From Flavobacterium sp. (GTDB lineage Bacteria; Bacteroidota; Bacteroidia; Flavobacteriales; Flavobacteriaceae), in assembly GCA_030682755.1 (NCBI GenBank), contig JAUXNR010000683.1:1-5314 (forward strand): a stretch of DNA of 5,314 nucleotides, read 5' to 3'. Each line of letters begins with the position of its first letter. Within the stretch, counting starts at the first letter, position 1. The position numbers and the translations under genes were made by a program. Shown here piece after piece: positions 1 through 5,310 of the stretch. Under the pieces are notes generated by a model. That model saw only the letters and a program-made list of their open reading frames with translations, was not told the origin of the DNA and made no database searches.

Positions 1-694
1 TTATAAACAAAATCAACTCAGGTGTTACTTTGGCATAACCCCCAAAATGATAATCGTCTATCAATTCAAAACGCTCGTTGTGTGCAAATTTACGAATATC
101 ATTTGATAAAAAATCACCTTTTAAGGCCGGAAAACCTAAAACTTTTTGATGTGGCAAGGTGGATTTGATAATCCCGGCTATAGTACCACCCGTTCCAACT
201 GCACAACAGATGTAGTCAAATGTCGCATCTTCAGGTGTTAAAATCTCCTCACAACCCTTTACCGCCAAAGTATTGGCACCTCCTTCAGGAAGCCAATAAA
301 ATGATCCGAACTCCTCATGAAGTTGGGACAGAAATTCTTGAGAATCTTTTATCCGGTAGGCTGTTCTACTGACAAATTTAAAGTGCATCCCCTGCTCTTG
401 TGCAAATTTTAAAGTGGGATTAACCGAAATCTGGTCTTCCAATTCTTCACCGCGAATAATTCCAATAGTTTTAAATCCATTTTCCTTCCCCGCAAAAGCA
501 ACAGCAGCAATGTGATTGGAAAATGCACCCCCAAAAGTCAATAAAGTAGTAGCATTTATATTTTTGGCGGCTGCCAAATTGTACTTCAATTTTCTGAATT
601 TATTACCGGAAACAAACGGATGAAGCAAATCTTCACGTTTGATGCAGACTGTCTGAAAATGAGTTTTAAATACTATAGTTTGATTGTGATGCAA
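1..694 (-). CDS. ACC deaminase/D-cysteine desulfhydrase-family PLP enzyme, 3' end beyond the window
   Basis: A PLP-dependent fold-type II enzyme, expected to be cytosolic and to act on small amino acids such as 1-aminocyclopropane-1-carboxylate or D-cysteine. The 231 visible codons, numbered from the TTG at 694-692, show IKRED (18-22), the PLP-lysine segment SGNKFRKLKYN (29-39, Schiff-base lysine probably K32), GGAFSNH (55-61, matching the substrate/cofactor Ser-Asn of the family), LPEGGAN (135-141) and the glycine-rich phosphate-binding loop VGTGGT (166-171). The frame is still open at the left edge (the TAA at 3-1 is out of frame), so perhaps 70 C-terminal residues of a roughly 300-residue family are missing. 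No ATG or GTG lies in frame between the upstream stop and IKRED. TTG at 694 is the only usual start, and an out-of-frame ATG at 699 hints at a one-base frameshift. The family is clear; the substrate cannot be decided from this sequence, and many flavobacterial members are annotated simply as ACC deaminase. Confidence 0.88.
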   Translation of the reverse strand, partial: MHHNQTIVFKTHFQTVCIKREDLLHPFVSGNKFRKLKYNLAAAKNINATTLLTFGGAFSNHIAAVAFAGKENGFKTIGIIRGEELEDQISVNPTLKFAQEQGMHFKFVSRTAYRIKDSQEFLSQLHEEFGSFYWLPEGGANTLAVKGCEEILTPEDATFDYICCAVGTGGTIAGIIKSTLPHQKVLGFPALKGDFLSNDIRKFAHNERFELIDDYHFGGYAKVTPELILFI

Positions 695-712
695 TTCATT
701 TCTTATTTATGT

Positions 713-720
713 CAAAAATA
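713..720 (-). promoter_or_regulatory. Predicted -7 promoter element (TATTTTTG) for the PLP enzyme gene
   Basis: Read on the minus strand, the bases are TATTTTTG, an exact match to the Bacteroidota -7 consensus TAnnTTTG. It ends 18 bp before the TTG at 694. Transcription starting about 5-7 bases downstream would leave a leader of only about 12 bases. No matching TTG (-33) element sits at the usual distance upstream, so the call rests on one box in AT-rich DNA. Confidence 0.45.
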
Positions 721-917
721 AACATTTTTCAAGTGCATTTTCTGATTAAAAATGATGCTTCTTCACAAATTGAGTATTCTTACAAAGAAAAATAAAAATC
801 AATTCAAAAGACTTGAAATAGCAAAAAAATATAGCATTTAATCTTATTTATTTACCATACGTCGATAAAAAAGCAAGATTCTTACAAATCACCACATAAA
901 ACAAGTAAAAACAATTA

Positions 918-925
918 TAATTTTG
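918..925 (+). promoter_or_regulatory. Possible distal promoter core (TAATTTTG)
   Basis: An exact TAnnTTTG match. The 12 bases 918-929 (TAATTTTGTAGC) are identical to 5121-5132, where the same core lies right before the DUF5522-type gene. If used here, transcription would begin near 931 and either give the large gene a leader of about 350 bases or make a short RNA. No -33 box is visible, and chance matches are likely in such AT-rich sequence. Confidence 0.3.
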
Positions 926-964
926 TAGCATATAGTTGTTTTACAATAAATTAAATACTTATTT

Positions 965-980
965 TGTAAAAATATTTACA
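965..980. repeat. 16-bp dyad TGTAAA-N4-TTTACA
   Basis: Perfect 6-bp arms at 965-970 and 975-980. It can also be written TGTAA-N6-TTACA, the spacing of CRP/FNR-family operators (TGTGA-N6-TCACA), though the central base of each half differs from CRP. The right arm of a second inverted repeat, TTTTACAA (939-946) with TTGTAAAA (964-971), overlaps it. Regulator binding is only a possibility, because the local composition makes such dyads fairly easy to obtain by chance. Confidence 0.3.
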
Positions 981-1100
981 GTAAAAATAAGAAAATAAAT
1001 ATGAAAAATTAACTATAAATTTTTATCAATACAAAAATAGAAATTAAAAAATAAGTCTTTTTTGTAGTATTATTTTTATTTATTTTTCATAATTAAGCTT

Positions 1101-1134
1101 TTTATCGATATTTATATACACTTTATCGATATTT
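1101..1134. repeat. Two 13-bp direct repeats TTTATCGATATTT, 21 bp apart
   Basis: Identical copies at 1101-1113 and 1122-1134, each containing the palindrome TATCGATA (1103-1110 and 1124-1131). The 21-bp centre-to-centre spacing is two helical turns, so both copies face the same side of the DNA, as is usual for cooperative dimer binding. They lie about 120 bp upstream of the predicted promoter of the large secreted-protein gene. This is a candidate operator or activator pair; no regulator is identified. Confidence 0.5.
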
Positions 1135-1142
1135 TTATTTTA

Positions 1143-1160
1143 TTTGTACAGGATTACAAA
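1143..1160. repeat. 18-bp dyad TTTGTA-N6-TACAAA
   Basis: Perfect 6-bp arms at 1143-1148 and 1155-1160 around a six-base spacer. The same word recurs in the spacer at 781, 883, 922, 963 and 1061. It lies just downstream of the ATCGAT repeat pair and about 90 bp upstream of the predicted -7 box of the large gene. A dimeric regulator site is possible but unproven. Confidence 0.3.
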
Positions 1161-1221
1161 AATTTAGAAACGAAACAATAATTAAAATTTGTTTATAAGT
1201 ATTTTAATAAGTGTTGCATTT

Positions 1222-1229
1222 CATCGATA
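1222..1229. promoter_or_regulatory. Third ATCGAT site (CATCGATA) at the -33 position
   Basis: CATCGATA differs from the TATCGATA of the upstream pair by one base. It lies 20-27 bp ahead of the predicted -7 box at 1249, about where a -33 element would be expected but is missing. A bound protein could replace or block sigma contact there. This is inferred from position only. Confidence 0.35.
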
Positions 1230-1248
1230 ATTAATTAAGTTTTCCTAT

Positions 1249-1256
1249 TAATTTTG
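1249..1256 (+). promoter_or_regulatory. Predicted -7 promoter element (TAATTTTG) for the large secreted-protein gene
   Basis: An exact TAnnTTTG match ending 26 bp before the ATG at 1283, which implies a leader of about 20 bases. There is no TTG at the normal -33 spacing; the nearest upstream (1214-1216) is too far. No purine-rich Shine-Dalgarno stretch precedes the ATG, which is common in Bacteroidota. Confidence 0.5.
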
Positions 1257-1282
1257 TTTATTGTTCAATAACCCTATAGCCC

Positions 1283-4200
1283 ATGAAAACAATTACTTTA
1301 AACCGTAAAAAACTAAGATCAAAAACACAAAAGACCAATTGGTCCGTGTTACTTTTATTCTTATTTGGATTTCTATCGATAGAAGTCTTAAGTCAAACAA
1401 CAGTCTCATTCACCTCTACAGGTAACGGAACTTGGACAGCTCCTTGTGGTGTTAATTCTATAACTGTAGAAGCATGGGGAGCTGGTGGTGGCGGACAAAG
1501 AGCAAATGGAAATCCATCAGCTGGAGGTGGAGGTTCAGGTGGTGGATACGTTAGAGCCACTTATAATGTAACACCAGGTACAACTTATAATTTATATGTT
1601 GGAACAGGTGGAACAGGAAACTCAGGAGGTAATGGGCAAGCTTCTTGGTTTAATAATGACACTACTATTCTAGCAATAGGTGGAAGAGGAGCTGGAGCAG
1701 CCGTTACTGCAAACTCTACTTGGGGCACAGGAGCAATAGCCTTTACAATTGGCAATATAGGTGGTACAATTATTTCTACTTATGGTGGAAACGGTGGAAA
1801 CGCTGGGAACAACTTTAGTGGTGGGGGAGGATCTAGTGCAGGTAATACAAATGGCAACAATGCAAGTGGAACAACCGCTGGAACAGCACCAACTAATGGT
1901 TTTGCGGGTGCTAATGGCAGATCTAACAATGGCGTAGGAGATAATGGAGGTATAGGTGCTGGAGGTGCTGGAGGTAGAACTGCAGCTGGTACAGACCGAA
2001 ACGGAGGAAATGGAGGCAGAGGTGAAGTTAGAATAACATACACCGTTGGCAACACTTCCATCCCTTATTCTGACAGTTTTGAAAGCGGTGGTGCAGCAAT
2101 AATCCCGTATTGCTGGAGCGAACAATACATCACAAGTCCCGACAGACAGTTTAGATATCCTGCAAATACAAATCCTCCATATACAACACCTTATGAAGGT
2201 TCACAATTGGTAAACTGGAGGAATACTACGCTTAACACTAGCAGTAGATTAGTTTCACCTAGATTTAATACAACAGGACATCCTGCTGTGGATGTAGAAT
2301 TTCAATGGAATCATGATACAGCTGCTTCTGATAGACTGGACAGAGTCGTTGTAGAATATTCTTTAAATGGCGGATCAACTTGGACAGTTGTAGAAACCAT
2401 CAACAGACACAACACAACAGTGTGGGGTTGGAACTTAAAAAAAATAAACTTACCGCCGGCTGCAGGAAATCAGCCCTCTGTTAACATCGGCTTCAGATTC
2501 ATTGGAGCAAATGGTGGTGATTGTGAAATGGATTCTTTTCTAATAAGACCCAGACCGGTTTGCACAGGCACTCAAACCATAACGTATGTTGAGCCTTTTG
2601 AAACACCTTACCTACCGGACTGTTGGTCAACATCGTTAACCAATCCAACATTTTCCAATGGCACAGGCCCTGAAAATAGAAACGAAACTTCTAGAATCTA
2701 TATCACCAGAAATGATGGGGGATATGGTGACCCTTGTATTGGTGATAATGTTCAAAATCAATTGCCAACCGGCAGTAACTTTATGATAAAGTACAACTCT
2801 TATAGCCCTACAACCCCAAGAAATAATGGGAATCCTAAAGGCTTTAAAGAACGGTTAATATCACCTAGTATTCAAACCACAGGCACACCTTATGTTCAAG
2901 TCGAATTTGATTGGCTAGAAATGGCTAGAAATTGTTACACCAACGTAAATTCTGTCGACATACGAGAAGGAGTCGCTTTGGAATGGTCATTAGACGGTAT
3001 AAACTGGGAGAGAGCCGCATTCTATCCCCGTCATGTTGCAGGAAAACCAATAAATGGAGAATGGGATAGAAAAAAAGTAGTATTACCGGCAGGAGCAGGA
3101 AACCAATCGTCAATTAAATTAGCCTTACATTTTCATTCTGAATGGGGATACAACATGTTTTTGGATAATTTTGAAGTACGACCAAAACCGGACTGTACTA
3201 CAACTACAACCTGGAACGGAACATGGTCTGCTGGAGCACCTAATGTAACTACCAATGCAATTATTAATGCCCCTTATTCTGGCGTAAGTTTTGTGTGTTG
3301 CTCATTAGCTGTAAATGCTCCAATAACCATAGCTAATAACCGAACTATTGAAGTGATGGATCTTGTTACAGGAAGTGGCGTCATCACTATAGCTTCGCAA
3401 GGTAGCTTTGTACAAAGAAACAACGCTTCTCCGGCACCAAACATCGTACTAAACAAAGTCACAAATCCTAAAACCAAAAATGATTATGTGTATTGGGGTT
3501 CACCGATAGCCGAAAATGCTTTTAGTCAAATTCCAACTGATTTTGGCTCTAAATTCCACTGGCAATCAGGTGTAGGCGGAAATTGGATTACAGCAACAGC
3601 TGCAAATATGGCAATTGGCAAAGGCTTCATTACTCGTGTAAAAAATCAAGGAGTTTACAGCACCGGCTATGCTCCTATTACATTCACATTTACCGGAACG
3701 GCAAACAATGGTATTTTTTCGAGACCGGTAGTAATTGAAGACAATAATGCTGCCAACTTTAACAACCACATATTATTGGCCAATCCGTATCCATCTGCAA
3801 TCAATACCAGAAACTTTTTATCGTTGAACACAGATTTAGGAACAGTGTATTTTTGGACATCAGCTACACCATATGGTGGAGGAAATTATTTAGCCGCAGA
3901 TTATGCCTCTTGGAATTTTACAGGTGGAACAACCGGAAACGGCAGTGTGATGCCCACCAGTTTTATTAGTTCAGGTCAAGGTTTTTTTGTAAGAGCTTTT
4001 GCTAACGGAGAGGCATATTTCAATAATGAAATGAGGGTTAGCGGAAACAATACTACTTTTTTTAGAACGTCCAACATAACTGATAATAATGAAGAAAATG
4101 AAGATATTGTTGACAGATACTGGATTAACTTAACCTCAACAACAGGAAAATTTAGTCAAATATTAGTTGGCCACTTGTTGGGTGCAACATACGGTTATGA

Positions 4201-4783
4201 CAAATTATATGATGGTGAGCGAAATAGTGTAAGCACAGTGCAACTCTATTCCATAATAAACAATCACCATTATGGCATCAACGGAAGACCGCCTTTTGAA
4301 ATAACAGACAGCATCCCTTTAGGAGTGACAAAAGCAGGAACCAATACAGAAACATTTACTTTAACCCTTGCTAATACAGAAGGATTGTTTGGCAACGATG
4401 CTATACCAATTTATATCCACGACAAGATTTTAAACACCTATCACAATTTAAAAACAGGACCGTTCGATTTTACAATGAATACAGCCGTAATGAATGATCG
4501 ATTTGAAATTGTTTATGAAATTACAGGTCAGCTATCAGTAACAAATCCTGAACTTAACGAGGTAAACATATTGGCTCATATACAAAATAAAGAAATAATC
4601 TTTAAAGGTTCTGAAGGTTTAAATACTATTGAAATTTATGACCTAACCGGAAAAATTATACTGAAAATTGATGCAAAAGATGCTTTACAAGTTACAGCTC
4701 CGTTTAATTTTGCCAATGCAGTTTACATTGCAAAAATAAAAACAACCAACGGCACAACAAAAAGTATCAAATTGGTGAATTAA
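1283..4783 (+). CDS. Large secreted multidomain surface protein with glycine-rich domain and T9SS sorting tail
   Basis: A 1166-residue protein predicted to cross the inner membrane by Sec and the outer membrane by the type IX secretion system. The signal peptide is about 1-37: a basic stretch, hydrophobic SVLLLFLFGFL, then likely cleavage at VLS/Q38. Residues about 42-253 form a glycine-rich domain opening with WTAPCGVNSITVEAWGAGG and closing with EVRITY. Two homologous jelly-roll-like (MAM or choice-of-anchor J-like) domains follow at about 260-427 and 433-638, each opening with an FE...CW segment. Next come a WNGTW...VCCSLAVN beta-rich segment (about 643-735) and a module typical of flavobacterial surface proteins with YWGSP (737-741) and LANPYPSAIN (about 832-841). 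The tail, about 1086-1166, has IYDLTGK (1118-1124) and ends KSIKLVN; it lacks the PNP motif of type A signals and resembles type C. No catalytic motif was recognised, so adhesion or matrix binding is a guess. The ATG at 1283 directly precedes the signal peptide. Confidence 0.9.
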   Translation: MKTITLNRKKLRSKTQKTNWSVLLLFLFGFLSIEVLSQTTVSFTSTGNGTWTAPCGVNSITVEAWGAGGGGQRANGNPSAGGGGSGGGYVRATYNVTPGTTYNLYVGTGGTGNSGGNGQASWFNNDTTILAIGGRGAGAAVTANSTWGTGAIAFTIGNIGGTIISTYGGNGGNAGNNFSGGGGSSAGNTNGNNASGTTAGTAPTNGFAGANGRSNNGVGDNGGIGAGGAGGRTAAGTDRNGGNGGRGEVRITYTVGNTSIPYSDSFESGGAAIIPYCWSEQYITSPDRQFRYPANTNPPYTTPYEGSQLVNWRNTTLNTSSRLVSPRFNTTGHPAVDVEFQWNHDTAASDRLDRVVVEYSLNGGSTWTVVETINRHNTTVWGWNLKKINLPPAAGNQPSVNIGFRFIGANGGDCEMDSFLIRPRPVCTGTQTITYVEPFETPYLPDCWSTSLTNPTFSNGTGPENRNETSRIYITRNDGGYGDPCIGDNVQNQLPTGSNFMIKYNSYSPTTPRNNGNPKGFKERLISPSIQTTGTPYVQVEFDWLEMARNCYTNVNSVDIREGVALEWSLDGINWERAAFYPRHVAGKPINGEWDRKKVVLPAGAGNQSSIKLALHFHSEWGYNMFLDNFEVRPKPDCTTTTTWNGTWSAGAPNVTTNAIINAPYSGVSFVCCSLAVNAPITIANNRTIEVMDLVTGSGVITIASQGSFVQRNNASPAPNIVLNKVTNPKTKNDYVYWGSPIAENAFSQIPTDFGSKFHWQSGVGGNWITATAANMAIGKGFITRVKNQGVYSTGYAPITFTFTGTANNGIFSRPVVIEDNNAANFNNHILLANPYPSAINTRNFLSLNTDLGTVYFWTSATPYGGGNYLAADYASWNFTGGTTGNGSVMPTSFISSGQGFFVRAFANGEAYFNNEMRVSGNNTTFFRTSNITDNNEENEDIVDRYWINLTSTTGKFSQILVGHLLGATYGYDKLYDGERNSVSTVQLYSIINNHHYGINGRPPFEITDSIPLGVTKAGTNTETFTLTLANTEGLFGNDAIPIYIHDKILNTYHNLKTGPFDFTMNTAVMNDRFEIVYEITGQLSVTNPELNEVNILAHIQNKEIIFKGSEGLNTIEIYDLTGKIILKIDAKDALQVTAPFNFANAVYIAKIKTTNGTTKSIKLVN
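1373..1382. repeat. 10-bp perfect palindrome CTATCGATAG inside the signal-peptide codons
   Basis: This contains the third TATCGATA octamer of the window (1374-1381) and lies about 90 bp downstream of the ATG at 1283. Together with the sites at 1103, 1124 and 1222 it could be a downstream operator of the same regulator. It may equally be a coincidence of coding sequence: a further ATCGAT at 4497-4502 near the end of the gene shows that isolated copies do occur. Confidence 0.3.
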
Positions 4784-5105
4784 TATAAGTTAAAAACTTC
4801 CAAAATGACCTCTTCTTCAAATAGTCGAGGTCATTTTCGTTTTCATAGGCTTCTTGTTCAAAGGAAATCATGCGATAAGCTTTAAATTTAGAACGCGTTT
4901 GAAGCAACCGAATAAGAAACTCAACACCATACCAAATAAAAAAAGGGACAACCAACATTTCAAGTTGCTGCCTCAAATGAATGCGTTCATGATTAAGCAA
5001 AATCAAATTTTGCTTATCTAATTTGCTTTTTAACACCACAAAAGGAAAAAGCGTGATGCCTCGAAAACGCTTTGGGGTTAAATATTTAAAAACTACTACA
5101 ATCAT
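4767..5105 (-). CDS. Small HExxH protein, M56/BlaR1-like, uncharacterised
   Basis: A 112-residue protein of a type found in flavobacteria, usually left as hypothetical or compared with the M56/BlaR1 peptidase domain. Residues 39-43 are HERIH, an HExxH zinc-binding and catalytic motif, followed by LRQQLEML. A hydrophobic, probably membrane-associated stretch (about 50-65, VVPFFIWYGVEFLI) comes next. FEQEAYENEND (82-92) supplies glutamates (E83 or E85) that could be the third zinc ligand, as in gluzincins. There is no signal peptide and no room for a sensor domain, so this is at most a minimal metalloprotease core or a non-catalytic metal site. I chose the ATG at 5105; the TTG three codons earlier lies within a possible promoter box. 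The 3' end overlaps the convergent secreted-protein gene by 17 bp, and a terminator-like hairpin lies in its last coding third. The gene is real with good confidence; enzyme activity is inferred from motif only. Confidence 0.8.
   Translation of the reverse strand: MIVVVFKYLTPKRFRGITLFPFVVLKSKLDKQNLILLNHERIHLRQQLEMLVVPFFIWYGVEFLIRLLQTRSKFKAYRMISFEQEAYENENDLDYLKKRSFWKFLTYINSPI
4802..4837 (+). terminator. Intrinsic-terminator-like hairpin after the secreted-protein gene
   Basis: A perfect 11-bp stem pairs AAAATGACCTC (4802-4812) with GAGGTCATTTT (4827-4837) around a 14-base loop, and TTTT recurs at 4840-4843. It starts 19 bp after the stop codon of the secreted-protein gene, as expected for a terminator. 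It lies wholly inside the C-terminal codons of the convergent minus-strand gene, with T-rich sequence on that strand as well, so it may act in both directions. The long loop makes it weaker than a classical terminator. Confidence 0.65.
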
Positions 5106-5111
5106 TTGTTG

Positions 5112-5119
5112 CAAAGTTG
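5112..5119 (-). promoter_or_regulatory. Weak -7-like element (CAACTTTG) for the small HExxH gene
   Basis: The minus strand reads CAACTTTG, one mismatch from TAnnTTTG, ending six bases before the ATG at 5105. A TTTG lies about 24 bases further upstream, somewhat far for a -33 box. If used, the transcript would start almost at the ATG (leaderless), and the alternative TTG start at 5114 would not be transcribed. Confidence 0.25.
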
Positions 5120-5120
5120 C

Positions 5121-5128
5121 TAATTTTG
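5121..5128 (+). promoter_or_regulatory. Predicted -7 promoter element (TAATTTTG) for the DUF5522-type gene
   Basis: An exact TAnnTTTG match whose last base is five bases before the ATG at 5134. Initiation at the usual distance would place the first transcribed base at or next to the A of the ATG, so the mRNA would be leaderless or nearly so. It sits in the 28-bp gap shared with the divergent HExxH gene. Confidence 0.45.
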
Positions 5129-5133
5129 TAGCT

Positions 5134-5310
5134 ATGAATACACCAAATTCTGAAAATAAATTAATCGAAGGGGAAGATTTTTATTATACACCCGAAGGGT
5201 ATAAGTGTTTCACCGAAAAATACCATTTAAAGCGAGGCTATTGCTGCAAAAGCGGCTGCCGTCATTGTCCCTATGGCTATGATAAAAAAACAGGTGCGAT
5301 TAAAAAATAA
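5134..5310 (+). CDS. DUF5522-type small cysteine-rich protein
   Basis: A complete 58-residue protein of unknown function, recognised from the run EKYHLKRGYCC...GCRHCPYGY that typifies DUF5522 proteins of Bacteroidota and other bacteria. Cysteines at 37, 38, 42 and 45 form a compact CCx3CxxC cluster with histidines at 31 and 44, suggesting a bound zinc or iron site; an additional C25 lies upstream. The N-terminal part (GEDFYYTPEGYKCFTEKYH) is the other conserved block of the family. I chose the ATG at 5134 because it gives the usual family length and follows an exact -7 promoter box. A longer in-frame reading from 5023 would run through the divergent HExxH gene with unrelated residues. There is no signal peptide, so it should be cytosolic. 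It ends in a lysine-rich tail four bases before the window edge. Family assignment is confident; the role is unknown. Confidence 0.88.
   Translation: MNTPNSENKLIEGEDFYYTPEGYKCFTEKYHLKRGYCCKSGCRHCPYGYDKKTGAIKK

Larger units (their letters stand above)
695..1282. other. AT-rich intergenic region with clustered motifs and no gene
   Basis: These 588 bp separate the divergently transcribed PLP gene and the large secreted-protein gene. A hand count of 961-1140 gives 22 G/C in 180 bases (12%), much lower than the flanking coding DNA. No open frame of useful length and no tRNA-like or rRNA-like sequence was seen. It holds candidate promoter cores in both directions, three ATCGAT palindromes, seven TTTGTA/TACAAA words and several short dyads, described separately. 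It is best read as a large regulatory region, possibly with a long 5' leader or a small RNA. AT-rich spacer drift is the null explanation. Confidence 0.8.

Noticed and set aside
1..3. TAA on the minus strand as the end of the PLP gene
   Set aside because: It is out of frame: the last full codon in the window is ATA at 4-2, and the family normally continues for about 70 more residues.
1001..1012. Tiny reading frame ATG AAA AAT TAA
   Set aside because: Three codons in very AT-rich spacer, with no positioned promoter or downstream gene to suggest a leader peptide.
1101..1134. Pair of 13-bp repeats as a CRISPR array or replication-origin iterons
   Set aside because: Only two copies with an 8-bp gap, no Cas or replication genes, and no DnaA-box TTATCCACA seen nearby.
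695..1282. Spacer as a remnant insertion sequence
   Set aside because: No terminal inverted repeats, target-site duplication or transposase fragments could be found by eye.
1670..2125. Two long minus-strand open frames (1670-2125 and 1780-2061) rich in Ser/Cys or Pro/Leu
   Set aside because: They are antisense to the GGN-rich codons of the glycine-rich domain, whose complement lacks stop codons and yields low-complexity proline or serine runs. They have no plausible protein features.
2925..3769. Short minus-strand open frames within the secreted-protein gene (2925-3113, 3274-3477, 3566-3769)
   Set aside because: Each is under 70 codons, lies wholly inside a well-supported gene, and has no recognisable domain or promoter.
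5106..5114. TTG start of the HExxH gene at 5114
   Set aside because: It adds only three residues, overlaps the possible -7 box, and an ATG at 5105 is available.
5023..5133. N-terminal extension of the DUF5522-type gene from the ATG at 5023
   Set aside because: The extra 37 residues are antisense to the start of the HExxH gene and do not resemble the family; the ATG at 5134 gives the usual length and follows a promoter box.
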